A model generated the notes under the pieces. The model saw nothing but the letters and a program-made list of their open reading frames with translations, did not search any database and was not told the origin of the DNA. A DNA stretch of 64,000 nt from Devosia sp. (GTDB lineage: Bacteria > Pseudomonadota > Alphaproteobacteria > Rhizobiales > Devosiaceae): positions 248,001-312,000 of the forward strand of contig NZ_JAGIAW010000002.1 of assembly GCF_017744655.1 (NCBI RefSeq), given 5' to 3'. The translations under genes and the position numbers were made by a program. Within the stretch, counting starts at the first letter, position 1, and each line of letters begins with the position of its first letter. Shown in pieces: positions 6,477-15,991 of the stretch.

Positions 6477-8344
6477 AAGTGCAGATGTCGAGCCGCTTTG
6501 CCCTGCGTGAATTGTTGGGACGCCGTCAGCTTCTCTTGATCGCCGCCGCCTTGCTGGCGGTGGTGGCAAGCGGCTGGGTCGCGTTCGAATTCACGCTGGC
6601 CGGTTCCATTCGCAGTGTGGGCGAACAGGCCGAGCGGCGCCTGGTGCTGTTCGACCGGACGCTCGAAGCCATGATCGAGCGCTTTCATTATCTGCCCTCG
6701 AGCATGGCTCTGGCGGCAGAAGTCCGGGCGGTGCTCGCAGAGCCCGACAATGGCGAACGCCGGGAATTGGCCAATGGCTTCCTGTCGCGGCTCAACGATA
6801 CGGCGGGGGCCGGCGAGCTGTTCGTCATGGCCGAAGATGGCCATGTTGTCGCTGCATCGAACTGGTGGGCCTATGACAGCTTTGTGGGCGAAAATCTGGC
6901 CTATCGGCCCTATTTCGAAGAGGCCATGGCTGATGGCGACGCAAAATTCTACGCCGTTGGCACGGTGACGGGTGTCGCGGGATACTTTCTGGCGCGGCGG
7001 ATCGAGGGGGAAAACGGGCCGCTCGGCGTCGCCGTCACCAAGATCAATCTGGGTGAGATCGAAGCCAATTGGTGGCGTTCGGGGGAACTGATCGGCATTG
7101 TCGATGTCAACAATATCACCATTCTCTCGACCCGGCCCGACTGGCGCTATCGGCCGATTGCGCCGGTGGCCCAGGCCGACTATGCGCGCATCGCGCCGCA
7201 ATTGCGCTATGGACCGCAGGGCGCGCGCGAAGCGCCCGTGGCATCGGCCGTCTGGCCGTCGCGTGGCGCCAATTTCGCTTATATCGCCGGGGAAGACGCG
7301 GACACGTCAGGCGTGTTCATGGTCGATGAATTACGCTTGCCGGCGCATCAGTGGCGCATCATTTCCTTTACCCCTACCGGACCGCTCTTTCGCGATGCCT
7401 GGCTCGCGGCAACGGCGGCGAGCCTCGGCGTCGCTGCGCTGTTGATGATCCTGGCGCTTCTGGCACAGCGACGGCGCTTGGTGGCCCAGCGCCTCGCCGA
7501 GCATGAGCGGCTGGAACAGCGGGTCGCCGAGCGCACGGAGGATCTGCACATCGCCAACGAAGCGCTGCGCGAGGAAATCTCCGAACGCATTCGCGCCGAA
7601 GATGCCGAGCGGCAGGTGCAGGCGCATCTGGTTCAGGCGGCGAAACTTGCGAGTCTTGGCCAGGCCTTGGCCGGGGTTGCTCATGAAGTGAGTCAGCCCG
7701 TTTCGGCTCTCACAACGCACCTGGCCAGCGCCAAGCTGTTGGCCACGCGGCGGCAGGACGAAGAGATCGGTTCGGTCCTGGGGCAGATAGACAAAATCGT
7801 CGACCGTCTGGCCGCGCTCACCGGCCATTTGAAAACCTTTGCACGAAAACAGCCACCGGCGCCGATTGAAGCCGATCTGGGCGCGGTCATCGCCAATGCG
7901 CTCGACCTCGTCGACCACAAGCTGCGGCAATTGGGTATCGACGTCGAATATGGCCGCCCCGTTTTGCCCCTGAAGGTGACGGGTAATCCAGTCCATATCG
8001 AGCAGGTGCTGATCAACCTCTTCACCAATGCCGTCGACGCCATGGCGGGGCAAAAGGTGCGGGTGCTCTCCATTGGTGTGCACACAGCCGGCCGGCAGGT
8101 CAGCGTTGTCGTTACCGATACCGGCGCCGGCATCCCGGCCGAGGCGCTGTCCAGCATTTTCGATCCCTTCTATTCCACCAAGGGGCCGGGCGAAGGCCTG
8201 GGGCTGGGCCTCTCGATTTCCTATGGGCTCGTGCGCGATCTCGGCGGCAGCATCAGCGCTGTCAGCCCATCCGGCCGGGGCGCAAGCTTTACCGTGACTT
8301 TGCCGCTGGCCGCGGCGACAACCGAAAGAGAACGCATTGACTGA
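6470..8344 (+). CDS. DctB-type sensor histidine kinase
   Basis: A 624-aa membrane kinase. A first transmembrane helix (about 20-45) is followed by a periplasmic double-Cache-like sensor (about 45-305, with a DctB-like GELFVMAEDGHVVAASNWW segment), a second helix (309-333), a coiled coil (340-385), a HisKA domain with HEVSQP (His405) and a HATPase domain (LFTNAVDAM, DTGAGIP, GEGLGLGLS). DctB kinases sense C4-dicarboxylates; here the pair borders a Tct transporter, so a related carboxylate is likely. The TTG at 6470 has GGAGG 11 nt upstream; ATG at 6485 is the alternative and would clear the palindrome that overlaps the TTG. The 3' end overlaps the regulator gene by 8 nt. Confidence 0.88.
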   Translation: MPEVQMSSRFALRELLGRRQLLLIAAALLAVVASGWVAFEFTLAGSIRSVGEQAERRLVLFDRTLEAMIERFHYLPSSMALAAEVRAVLAEPDNGERRELANGFLSRLNDTAGAGELFVMAEDGHVVAASNWWAYDSFVGENLAYRPYFEEAMADGDAKFYAVGTVTGVAGYFLARRIEGENGPLGVAVTKINLGEIEANWWRSGELIGIVDVNNITILSTRPDWRYRPIAPVAQADYARIAPQLRYGPQGAREAPVASAVWPSRGANFAYIAGEDADTSGVFMVDELRLPAHQWRIISFTPTGPLFRDAWLAATAASLGVAALLMILALLAQRRRLVAQRLAEHERLEQRVAERTEDLHIANEALREEISERIRAEDAERQVQAHLVQAAKLASLGQALAGVAHEVSQPVSALTTHLASAKLLATRRQDEEIGSVLGQIDKIVDRLAALTGHLKTFARKQPPAPIEADLGAVIANALDLVDHKLRQLGIDVEYGRPVLPLKVTGNPVHIEQVLINLFTNAVDAMAGQKVRVLSIGVHTAGRQVSVVVTDTGAGIPAEALSSIFDPFYSTKGPGEGLGLGLSISYGLVRDLGGSISAVSPSGRGASFTVTLPLAAATTERERID

Positions 8345-9689
8345 CGCGAGCGTGCTCATCGTCGACGATGAAGAAATGATCCGCACGGCCCTCGAACAGT
8401 GGCTGCGCCTATCGGGCTTTGCCACGCATGTCGCCAATGATGCAGCCTCGGCGCTGGAGCGGCTCGACGAAATCCGCCCCCATGTCATTCTTAGCGATGT
8501 GCGTATGCCCGGCCTTTCCGGGCTCGATCTCCTGCGAAAAGTGCGCGAGCGTATGGTGCATTCGGAAGTTATCCTGATCACTGGCCACGGCGACGTCCCC
8601 ATGGCCGTTGAAGCCATGCGACAGGGTGCGTTCGATTTCCTGCAAAAGCCCTATGTGCCCGACGAATTGGTGGCGAGCCTCAAGCGGGCGGTCGATCAGG
8701 TGGCGCTCAAGCGCGAAATCGCTGATTTGCGCCGCCGGCTCGATGGTGGCGAGGCGGAACTGGCGACGCGCCTCGTCGGCAATTCACCGCCCATGGAGCA
8801 GCTCCGGAACACGGTACGCGAATTGGCGCATATCCCTACCGATGTCATCATCCTCGGCGAGACCGGAACCGGCAAGGAAGTCGTCGCGCGCTGCCTCCAC
8901 GACTTTTCGCCCCGCGCCAAAGCGCCCTTCGTCGCCGTCAATTGCGCGGCCATTCCCGCCGAGCTGATCGAGAGCGAACTTTTTGGCCACGAGGCCGGCG
9001 CCTTTACCGGGGCAGGGGCCCAGCGCGTCGGCAAATTCGAATATGCCAATGGCGGAACGCTATTGCTCGACGAAATCGAATCCATGCCGCTTCTGGCGCA
9101 AGCCAAGGTGTTGCGAGTGATTCAGGAGCGGGTGGTGGAGCGGGTGGGCTCCAACAAGCAGATACCCCTTGATTTGCGCATCGTGGCCGCCTCAAAAGTC
9201 GACCTTGCCGAGGAAAGCAAGGCCGGACGTTTCAGGGCCGATCTCTACTACCGCCTCAACCTCGCAACCATCACCCTGGCGCCGTTGCGGGAGCGTGGTG
9301 AAGATTGCATCCTCCTCTTCCACCATTTCCTCGGCGCGGCAGCGGCACGTTTCGGCCGACCGGCGCCGCAACTGCATCCCGCCGACATCCAAGCCCTGAT
9401 GCACCACGACTGGCCCGGCAATGTCCGCGAACTGAAGGCCGCCGCCGATCGCTTCGCCATCGGCCTCGACGCAACGGGACGCTCGCTCGGCGCCATCATC
9501 GGCCCGGCCATGCGCGATCTATCCCACTCGACCGGGGGTCTAGCCGAGCGCGTCGCCGCCTATGAGCGCCACCTGATCGAGGCCGAACTGACCCGCCACA
9601 ACGACTCCATCACCGCCGCCGCCGAAGCCCTGCAAGTGCCCCGCCGAACGCTAAGCGAAAAAATGTCGAGACTGGGCGTGCGCCGGTAG
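8337..9689 (+). CDS. DctD-type sigma-54-dependent response regulator
   Basis: A 450-aa NtrC-family protein: receiver domain (1-120, phospho-acceptor Asp54 in LSDVRMPG), AAA+ domain with Walker A GETGTGKE (174-181), the sigma-54 contact loop GAFTGA (221-226) and Walker B TLLLDE (241-246), and a C-terminal Fis-type HTH (about 415-448, ITAAAEALQVPRRTLSEKM). It is phosphorylated by the adjacent kinase and should activate the divergent tctCBA operon from its sigma-54 promoter. The start is TTG at 8337, inside the kinase 3' end. Named by similarity to DctD; the physiological ligand is unknown. Confidence 0.92.
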   Translation: MTDASVLIVDDEEMIRTALEQWLRLSGFATHVANDAASALERLDEIRPHVILSDVRMPGLSGLDLLRKVRERMVHSEVILITGHGDVPMAVEAMRQGAFDFLQKPYVPDELVASLKRAVDQVALKREIADLRRRLDGGEAELATRLVGNSPPMEQLRNTVRELAHIPTDVIILGETGTGKEVVARCLHDFSPRAKAPFVAVNCAAIPAELIESELFGHEAGAFTGAGAQRVGKFEYANGGTLLLDEIESMPLLAQAKVLRVIQERVVERVGSNKQIPLDLRIVAASKVDLAEESKAGRFRADLYYRLNLATITLAPLRERGEDCILLFHHFLGAAAARFGRPAPQLHPADIQALMHHDWPGNVRELKAAADRFAIGLDATGRSLGAIIGPAMRDLSHSTGGLAERVAAYERHLIEAELTRHNDSITAAAEALQVPRRTLSEKMSRLGVRR

Positions 9690-9742
9690 CAAAACAGCGC
9701 TAGCGCTCATCTGCTTGTAGTAGCAACAATTTAGAAGAATTT

Positions 9743-9816
9743 TGGCTGGGGAACCTGGATTCGAACCAAGATCGACGGAGTCAGAGTCCGCTGTTCTACC
9801 ATTGAACTATTCCCCA
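9743..9816 (-). tRNA. tRNA-Gln (anticodon CUG)
   Basis: The minus strand folds as a complete tRNA: acceptor TGGGGAA/TTCCCCA, a D arm containing GTTCAATGGTAGAAC, an anticodon loop CTCTGAC with anticodon CTG, a T arm with TTCGAAT, and encoded 3' CCA (74 nt). The CUG anticodon assigns it to glutamine. There is no integrase or duplicated 3' end nearby, so it does not look like an occupied attachment site. Confidence 0.93.
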
Positions 9817-10057
9817 GCAGAGCCTGCTGGCTGGGCCGTTATCCTCAGAAGCAGGGCTTCCGTGGCGGCGCGGGGTCTCATTAGACAAAGCGGACGAGGA
9901 TTGCAAGCGGGGATGGTGCAAGTTTGCCCAACCATTGTGTGCATTGCGCTTGGCGCCCCGTTGAAGTACCGTCTTTTTCAACAATGCAACACCAAAGCTG
10001 CGCCTTGGGCGCGGCCGGAAATACCGGCCAGCGACCGCGCCGCGTCAGGAGAATCAG

Positions 10058-11230
10058 GTGACCGATCCGAATCGGTCCGCTGCCTTGTCGGTCCCCCGGA
10101 CCGGCACGGCGCTCCGCACGCCTTCCGCTCAGGATCGGAAGGCAAGGGGTACGGCTGCGCCACCTGTGGCGGAGTCGCGGACAGGCCATGCGCCCCGGCG
10201 CGCTCGCGGCCCGCTCTATGCGGCGCTCGACCTCGGGACCAACAATTGCCGCCTGCTTATTGCGCGTCCGCACGAACACGGTTTCCGTGTGCTCGACGGA
10301 TTTACGCGCATCGTGCGCCTCGGAGAGGGCGTCTCGGTGACCGGTCGCCTCGGGGATGCGGCCATGGAACGCACCATGGAGGCGCTGAAGCAGTGCCGCA
10401 ACAAGCTGCGCGATCACCAGCCGACGCGCATGCGCCTCATCGCCACCGAGGCCTGCCGCGCCGCTGAAAACGGCCCGGAATTTCTGGGCCGGGTGAAGGA
10501 CGAACTGGGGCTCGAACTCGAAATCGTCGACCGCCGCACCGAGGCCGAACTGGCCGTGACCGGCTGCGCCGATCTCATCGACGATACGGCCCAGGGGGCG
10601 CTGATGTTCGACATCGGCGGTGGGTCGTCGGAACTCGCCTGGCTCGATTTCCGCGGCGGCCGCCCGCGCTCGCAGGGGCGCATGTCGGCTTCGATTCGCT
10701 CCTGGCAGTCACTGCCGGTGGGCGTTGTTTCCATTGCAGAGCGCTTTGGTGGGGTCAATGTCACCCCCGAAGTGTTTGAAGCCATGGTCGGCTTTGTCTC
10801 GGAACACCTGAAACAGTTCCGCGGCCGCGAGAAGCTGCGCCAGATGATTGCGGCGCATCCCGTGCACCTGATCGGCACATCGGGCACCGTGACGACGCTG
10901 GCGGGACTGCATCTTGGTCTCGAGCGCTACGAGCGGCAGAAGGTGGATGGGCTCTGGCTGAAAAGCCAGGAAGTCGACGACATCATGCGCGTCCTCCTCA
11001 ACATGCCCTTTGACCGTCGCGTGACGCATCCGTGCATCGGCCGGGATCGCGCCGATTTGGTGCTGCCCGGCTGCGCCATCTTTGAAGCCATTCGGCGTGA
11101 ATGGCCGACCGAGCGGGTGCGCGTGGCCGATCGCGGCCTGCGCGAAGGCATCCTGATTTCTCTCATGGATGCAGATAAGGTTCACAAGCGGCCGAGCCGC
11201 CCCAAGCGGAGAAACGCAAATGGTGGATAA
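10058..11230 (+). CDS. Ppx/GppA-family exopolyphosphatase / pppGpp phosphohydrolase
   Basis: The 390-aa protein has an ASKHA-fold Ppx/GppA domain: [14 protein letters not shown] (about 55-68, phosphate 1 motif), [17 protein letters not shown] and the phosphate 2 motif [15 protein letters not shown] (about 188-203). Members hydrolyse inorganic polyphosphate or pppGpp. A basic, low-complexity extension of about 50 residues precedes the domain, which is unusual compared with E. coli GppA. The start is a GTG preceded by GGAG. The 3' end overlaps rlmE by 11 nt, an arrangement seen in other alphaproteobacteria. Confidence 0.88.
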   Translation: MTDPNRSAALSVPRTGTALRTPSAQDRKARGTAAPPVAESRTGHAPRRARGPLYAALDLGTNNCRLLIARPHEHGFRVLDGFTRIVRLGEGVSVTGRLGDAAMERTMEALKQCRNKLRDHQPTRMRLIATEACRAAENGPEFLGRVKDELGLELEIVDRRTEAELAVTGCADLIDDTAQGALMFDIGGGSSELAWLDFRGGRPRSQGRMSASIRSWQSLPVGVVSIAERFGGVNVTPEVFEAMVGFVSEHLKQFRGREKLRQMIAAHPVHLIGTSGTVTTLAGLHLGLERYERQKVDGLWLKSQEVDDIMRVLLNMPFDRRVTHPCIGRDRADLVLPGCAIFEAIRREWPTERVRVADRGLREGILISLMDADKVHKRPSRPKRRNANGG

Positions 11231-11954
11231 GGCTCTCGGCACAGGCGGCCGCAAGTCCGACAAGGACCTAAAAATCCGGCTGAAGACCGCCAAGGGGCGG
11301 ACGACCTCGTCCACCAAATGGCTGCAGCGCCAGCTCAACGATCCCTATGTGGCCCGCGCCCGTTCGGAAGGCTATCGCTCGCGCGCGGCCTTCAAGATCA
11401 AAGAAATCGACGAGAAGCAAAAGCTCTTCAAGAAGGGCATGCGCGTCGTCGATCTCGGCGCGGCGCCCGGCGGCTGGTCGCAGGTCGCGGCCAAGGCGGT
11501 GGGTTCGACGGCCGAGCATCCGCTTGTCGTCGGCATCGACTATCTCGAAATGGACCCCATTCCCGGCGTCATCCTGCTCCAGAAGGATTTTACGCACGAC
11601 GACGCACCCGATCAGCTCTTTGCCGCCATGGGTGGCCACAAGGCTGATGTGGTGATGAGCGACATGGCCTGGCCGACGACCGGGCACCGCCCCACGGACC
11701 ACCTGCGCATCGTGCATCTCATCGAGATCGCCGCCGATTTCGCCATCCAGGTGCTTAATCCCGGCGGCTCCTTCGTCGCCAAGGTTTTCCAGGGCGGCAC
11801 CGAGCATGAGCTGCTGCACATGCTGAAGCGCCACTTCAAGACCACCATGCACGTAAAGCCGCCTTCAAGTCGCAGCGAGTCGGCGGAGGCCTATTTGGTG
11901 GCCAAGGGTTTCAAAGGGCGTGCCGATACCGATCAGGAAGAGGCCGCGGACTGA
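11220..11954 (+). CDS. rlmE: 23S rRNA 2'-O-methyltransferase RlmE (FtsJ/RrmJ)
   Basis: RlmE methylates the 2'-OH of U2552 in the A loop of 23S rRNA within the 50S subunit. This 244-aa protein contains the family's [12 protein letters not shown] (about 58-70), SAM-binding [11 protein letters not shown] (about 78-90) and SDMAWPTTG motifs, plus [11 protein letters not shown] near the end. A basic N-terminal extension of about 35 residues is common in alphaproteobacterial forms. Its ATG lies inside the ppx/gppA 3' end, so translation is probably coupled. A GC-rich hairpin spans its stop codon. Confidence 0.93.
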   Translation: MVDKALGTGGRKSDKDLKIRLKTAKGRTTSSTKWLQRQLNDPYVARARSEGYRSRAAFKIKEIDEKQKLFKKGMRVVDLGAAPGGWSQVAAKAVGSTAEHPLVVGIDYLEMDPIPGVILLQKDFTHDDAPDQLFAAMGGHKADVVMSDMAWPTTGHRPTDHLRIVHLIEIAADFAIQVLNPGGSFVAKVFQGGTEHELLHMLKRHFKTTMHVKPPSSRSESAEAYLVAKGFKGRADTDQEEAAD

Positions 11955-11964
11955 CCGCGGCCTC
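11940..11964. terminator. GC-rich hairpin at the rlmE/GST convergent junction
   Basis: GAGGCCGCGG (11940-11949) pairs with CCGCGGCCTC (11955-11964) across a 5-nt loop that contains the rlmE stop codon. The 10-bp stem lies between convergent genes and could slow polymerase from both sides, but there is no clear U tract. Confidence 0.45.
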
Positions 11965-11970
11965 CTGGGG

Positions 11971-12684
11971 TTAGGCGGCCTTCTGACCGTAACGGTCGAT
12001 CACATCGGCTAGCGCCACATGGCCCTTGAACGAGCCTGATCCCACAGGTGTCTCGCCGTTCTCCAGCGCGAGCGCAAAGATCACAGCGGGGTCGGCTTCG
12101 AGGCGACGCCGCAGGGCGGCGAGCTTCGGCCAGCGCTCCGCCTTCGCTACCTCATGAAAATCGAGCCAGCGGGCGACGCCGATCAACACAGCATCGGCGA
12201 GCGAGGGGTTGTCTCCCACGACATAGGGACCGTCGCCGATCATCGCTTCGAGCTTGTCGTGGCGTTCGATCACGCTCTCGCGCCCCCAGATGCGCAGATT
12301 TTCCTGCAGGACCGGGTTCGGCGGTTCCATTTCGAGCGCAGCCCAGAGCGGGCTGAAGGCGCCGGTGAAGCCAGTATTGATGAACCCCAGCAATTGCCAC
12401 ATCCGGTCGGCTTCAGCGCTTTCGGGCGCATAGCTGATGCGGTGGTCACCATCGCGGGCAGCCAGCCAGGCTGCTATTGCCATGGTCTCGGTAACGGGCT
12501 GGCCAGCCGGCGTGATCAGGGCAGGCGTTTCGTGGCGGGCGTTGATCTGCGCATAGTTCGGCTGGCGCATCTCGCCCAGCATGTCGACGCGGCAGAGCCA
12601 ATAGGGCTGGCCCAGCCATTCGAAGGCAGCAATGAGCCCCATGGAGCTGCCGGCCGGGTGGCCGTAAACAAGGATCGGTTCCAT
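11971..12684 (-). CDS. Glutathione S-transferase family protein
   Basis: A 237-aa cytosolic protein with a thioredoxin-like N-terminal domain (ILVYGHPAGSSMGLIAAFEWLG, 1-80; TPALITPAGQPVTETMAIAAWLA carries the cis-proline and the glutathione gamma-glutamyl contact ET) and an all-alpha C-terminal domain (90-210, DGPYVVGDNPSLADAVLIG motif). The Ser at about 14 could activate glutathione. It is divergent from the HxlR gene with palindromic half-sites between them, so it may be a target of that regulator. Substrate unknown. Confidence 0.8.
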   Translation of the reverse strand: MEPILVYGHPAGSSMGLIAAFEWLGQPYWLCRVDMLGEMRQPNYAQINARHETPALITPAGQPVTETMAIAAWLAARDGDHRISYAPESAEADRMWQLLGFINTGFTGAFSPLWAALEMEPPNPVLQENLRIWGRESVIERHDKLEAMIGDGPYVVGDNPSLADAVLIGVARWLDFHEVAKAERWPKLAALRRRLEADPAVIFALALENGETPVGSGSFKGHVALADVIDRYGQKAA

Positions 12685-12753
12685 TGGTCATCTTTCCAGA
12701 AGTGTCAAATGATGCTGGCCAGCGGGGTGGAACCTAACCCCCTGCGCCCCTAA

Positions 12754-12776
12754 GTAAATTACGGACATTTTTGTAA
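12754..12776. promoter_or_regulatory. Inverted GTAA/TTAC repeats, candidate HxlR operator
   Basis: GTAAATTAC (12754-12762) is a 4-1-4 palindrome and is followed after 10 nt by another GTAA (12773-12776), giving TTAC-N10-GTAA. The site lies 15 bp before the HxlR-family start and between divergent genes, where these regulators often bind. Confidence 0.4.
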
Positions 12777-12790
12777 CCACGAGAGCCCCA

Positions 12791-13135
12791 ATGCAGACGC
12801 TGGTTTCCAATTGCCCCATTGAGGATGTGATGCGCGCCCTGTCCGGACGCTGGCCGGCCCTCCTGCTTTACTATCTGAAGGACGGGACCAAGCGGTTCAG
12901 CGATCTCCGGCGCGATAACCCCACGGTTTCTCACCGCATCCTGGCGATGGAATTGCGCAAACTCGAAGCGGTGGGGCTGGTGATGCGTACGGCTTTTCCC
13001 GGCTATCCTCTGCGCGTCGAATACGATCTCACTCCCGCCGGTGCGCAGGTGTTGCCGCTCATCGAAGGACTTGCCGATTGGTGGGAGGCGAGCGGCCCTG
13101 AGCGGGCGAGACAGGCTAGCGCGGCCGTCTCCTGA
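12791..13135 (+). CDS. HxlR-family winged-helix transcriptional regulator
   Basis: The 114-aa protein matches the compact HxlR family: N-terminal Cys9 in NCPIEDVMRALSGRWPALLLYYLKDGTKRFSDLRR, then VSHRILAMELRKLEAVGLVMR as the DNA-reading region and VEYDLTPAGAQVLPLIEGLADW. Proteins of this group often sense electrophiles or oxidants through the N-terminal cysteine. It stands between a GST gene (divergent) and two MFS pump genes (convergent), a layout typical of a detoxification or drug-resistance locus. Confidence 0.88.
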   Translation: MQTLVSNCPIEDVMRALSGRWPALLLYYLKDGTKRFSDLRRDNPTVSHRILAMELRKLEAVGLVMRTAFPGYPLRVEYDLTPAGAQVLPLIEGLADWWEASGPERARQASAAVS

Positions 13136-13139
13136 TCGT

Positions 13140-14525
13140 TCAATGCATGTGCGGCTTGCCTAAAAGTTGATGCCCGGCATTCTTTGGCAGCGTCAGGAAC
13201 AGCACTGTTGCCACTAGCCCCACAGTCGCCACCACATAGAAGGCAATGTGGAAGTCGACGAGCGCCAGTTCGCCGCCGCCGCGCAGGCGATGCACCAGTT
13301 CCAGCGTGCCGCCGCCTAATGCCACGCCCATGGCGAACATTAGCTGGCCCCAGACCTGGCTGATCACATTGGCCTGGCCAGCATCCTTGTCCTCGATGTC
13401 GGCGAAGGTGAAGGCGTTTGAGCCGGTCCAGAAGGTCGATTGCCAGAAGCCGGTGAAGGTGAGGACGGCAAGGATCTGCGGGATCGGCGTCTCAGGCGTA
13501 TAGAGCCCCATGGCCACGATGCCGGCTGCCGAAATGGCCGTCGACCAGACCAGCGGATATTTGAACCCCCAATGCGCAAACATCCAATTGGCGACGAATT
13601 TTGCCGCCAGCGCGCCGATGGCGCCGACAAAGGTCACCATGCCGCTCTCGAACGGCGAGAGGCCGAAGGTGAGCTGCAGCATCAGCGGAAATAGGAAGGG
13701 CGTCGCGCCCTGGCCGAGGCGGAAGAAGGTGCCCGCGACAATTGCGATGCGGAAGTTCCGCACCGCGAGCAATCGCAGGTCGAGCAGCGGAAATTCCGTC
13801 CGCAGCGCATGGCGGGTGTAGAAGACACCGAGCACCATGCCCGCGACGGCGGCGATCACGCCATAGACCGGGGGCAGGGCGGGCAGGCTCACCACCGAGC
13901 AGCCAAAGGCGAAGAGCGCAAAGGCAAGACCGGCCATGACAAAGCCTGGCCCGTCGATATTGCGCGGCTTGTTTCGGTGCTCATTGGGCAGGGCGAAGCC
14001 GACAAGGATGATGCCCAAAACGCCGATCGGCACGTTGATGATGAAAATCCAGTGCCAGGAGAAATAGGTGGTGAGGAAGCCGCCGAATGGTGGGCCGACA
14101 ATGGGCCCGATCAGCGCCGGAATGGTAAGCCAGGCCATGGCATCGACCAGTTGGTGGCGTGGCGTTGCCCGCACCAGCACGAGGCGCGCCACCGGGCCCA
14201 TCATGGCGCCGCCCATGCCCTGAATAAAACGGGCGCCGACGAACTGGGCCAGCGAACTCGAAAAGGCGCAGCAGATCGAGCCGATCATGAAGACAAGCAT
14301 GGCCACGCGGAACACGCGCCGCGCCCCGAACCGGTCGGCCATCCAGCTCGAAATCGGAATGAAGATGGCGAGCGCCACGAGATAGGCCGTCAGCGCCAGT
14401 TTCAGCGAAATCGGGTCCGTGCCGATGTCTTCGGCGATGGCAGCGAGCGAGGTCGCGATAACCGTCGAGTCCATGTTTTCCATGAACAGCGCGGTGGCGA
14501 GGATGAGGGGCGTGGTTCTCGACAC
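13140..14525 (-). CDS. DHA2-type MFS multidrug efflux pump (tandem copy 2)
   Basis: A 461-aa transporter with 14 or so hydrophobic segments. The first helix carries ALFMENMDSTVIATSL, the DHA2/EmrB signature; motif A is WMADRFGARRVFR and motif C-like GPIVGPPFGGFLTTYFSWHWIFIINVPIG follows. It should export drugs or metabolites by proton antiport. The GTG at 14525 was chosen because it starts just before helix 1, like its upstream paralogue; the open frame extends 68 codons further upstream into the other gene. The two tandem proteins have exactly equal length. No EmrA-type adaptor is nearby. Confidence 0.85.
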   Translation of the reverse strand: MSRTTPLILATALFMENMDSTVIATSLAAIAEDIGTDPISLKLALTAYLVALAIFIPISSWMADRFGARRVFRVAMLVFMIGSICCAFSSSLAQFVGARFIQGMGGAMMGPVARLVLVRATPRHQLVDAMAWLTIPALIGPIVGPPFGGFLTTYFSWHWIFIINVPIGVLGIILVGFALPNEHRNKPRNIDGPGFVMAGLAFALFAFGCSVVSLPALPPVYGVIAAVAGMVLGVFYTRHALRTEFPLLDLRLLAVRNFRIAIVAGTFFRLGQGATPFLFPLMLQLTFGLSPFESGMVTFVGAIGALAAKFVANWMFAHWGFKYPLVWSTAISAAGIVAMGLYTPETPIPQILAVLTFTGFWQSTFWTGSNAFTFADIEDKDAGQANVISQVWGQLMFAMGVALGGGTLELVHRLRGGGELALVDFHIAFYVVATVGLVATVLFLTLPKNAGHQLLGKPHMH

Positions 14526-14556
14526 TTGGCAAATCGGGGCGGTTTTTGCCGTCCCG

Positions 14557-15942
14557 CTACTCCTTGTAGGCGCGATGACCCGACACATCGGCGCCGGCAT
14601 TCTTGGGGAGGGTGAGATAGACAAGGCTTGCCAGGGCGCTGAGCCCGCCCACGGCGAAAAAGGCGATCTGGAAATTGAGCAGCGACAGTTGGCCATCGGT
14701 GTAGTGGCGGGTGACTTCAAGAATGGCACCGGCTACCGCGACGCCAAACGCCACCGAAAGCTGCTGGCAGACCGCGACAATGGCGGTGGCCTGGCTGGTC
14801 TCCTCGTCCGACACATCGGCATAACCAAGCGCGTTTGAGCCGGTGAAAAAGACTGAGCGCAAGACGCCGCCCGCCAGCAGCACGGCCATGATCACCGGGG
14901 TTGACGTTTCGGCGGTGAAAAAACCCTGCGCCGCTATGAGGAGGCCTCCGAAAATCGAGGCAAAGGCGAGCACGCGCGGAAAGCCGAAGCGCGCAAACAC
15001 CCGCTCGGCCACGAACTTGCTCATGATGGCGCCGATGGCCGAAACAAAGGTGATGGCGCCCGACTGGAACGGATTGAGCCCAAAACCAAGCTGCAGCATC
15101 AGAGGCAGCAGGAAGGGGATAGCTCCAACCCCGATGCGGAACAGCGAGCCGCCGGTGATCGAGGAGCGAAACAGCCGATGCCGGAACAGTTTTGGATCGA
15201 GCAGCGGATAGCGCGTGCGCCGCGCATGGAGGAAATAGAGAATGCCGGCGGTCACACCCACGGCGATGGTGAGATAGCCATAGATGATCGGCAGGGCCGG
15301 GAGGCTGATGACCGAAAGCCCAAAAACCGTGCCCGAAAAGGCCACCGAGGCGATAAAGAAGCCAACAAGGTCGACGGGCCGCGGCGTCCGCTCATCTGGC
15401 ACTTTCAGGTAAATGCCCGAGAGGATGATCCCAATGATGCCGATCGGGATGTTGATCCAGAAAATCCAGTGCCAGCTCAGATAAGTGGTGAGAAACCCGC
15501 CAATCAGCGGCCCAGTCACCGGCGCCACCAGCGCCGGCACGGTGAGCCAGGCCATCGCCGAAACCAGTTCATTGCGCGGCGTCGATCGCACCAGCAGCAG
15601 GCGCCCCACTGGCGTCATCATCGACGAGCCAATGCCTTGGAAGAAGCGCGAGATCACGAAGGTTTCGAGGGAAAAGGAGAAGGAACAGGCGAGCGAGCCC
15701 AGCATGAAGACGAAGATCGCGAGCCTGAAAATGTTCTTGGCGCCGAACCGGTCCGCCATCCAGCCGCTCAACGGAATGAAAATAGCCAACGCCACGAAAT
15801 AGGCCGTCAGCGCCAGCTTCAACGCGATCGGATCGCTGCCGATATCGGCGGCGATGGCGGGCAGGGATGTGGCGATGACGGTCGAGTCCATCTGTTCCAT
15901 GAACAGGGCGACCGCAAGAATGAGCGGGGTAACGCGGATCAC
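14557..15942 (-). CDS. DHA2-type MFS multidrug efflux pump (tandem copy 1)
   Basis: This 461-aa paralogue of the next gene has ALFMEQMDSTVIATSLPAIAADIG in helix 1, motif A WMADRFGAKNIFRLAIF and GPVTGPLIGGFLTTYLSWHWIFWINIPIGI. The GTG at 15942 aligns with the paralogue's start (VIRVTPLILAVA against VSRTTPLILATA); an ATG 45 codons upstream is possible but would add a non-homologous leader. The 31-bp gap to the second copy suggests one transcript. Divergence between the copies is substantial, so the duplication is old or arose through separate acquisition. Confidence 0.85.
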   Translation of the reverse strand: MIRVTPLILAVALFMEQMDSTVIATSLPAIAADIGSDPIALKLALTAYFVALAIFIPLSGWMADRFGAKNIFRLAIFVFMLGSLACSFSFSLETFVISRFFQGIGSSMMTPVGRLLLVRSTPRNELVSAMAWLTVPALVAPVTGPLIGGFLTTYLSWHWIFWINIPIGIIGIILSGIYLKVPDERTPRPVDLVGFFIASVAFSGTVFGLSVISLPALPIIYGYLTIAVGVTAGILYFLHARRTRYPLLDPKLFRHRLFRSSITGGSLFRIGVGAIPFLLPLMLQLGFGLNPFQSGAITFVSAIGAIMSKFVAERVFARFGFPRVLAFASIFGGLLIAAQGFFTAETSTPVIMAVLLAGGVLRSVFFTGSNALGYADVSDEETSQATAIVAVCQQLSVAFGVAVAGAILEVTRHYTDGQLSLLNFQIAFFAVGGLSALASLVYLTLPKNAGADVSGHRAYKE

Positions 15943-15991
15943 GAGTCTAAACCGGGAATCGTGCAAGGAGAGATGCAGCCCGATCACTATG

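Noticed and set aside
9743..9816. tRNA-Gln as a mobile-element attachment site
   Set aside because: There is no integrase and no repeated tRNA 3' fragment nearby.
9742..10467. An open frame running through the tRNA-Gln gene into ppx/gppA
   Set aside because: It crosses the tRNA and uses the wrong frame relative to the conserved Ppx/GppA domain.
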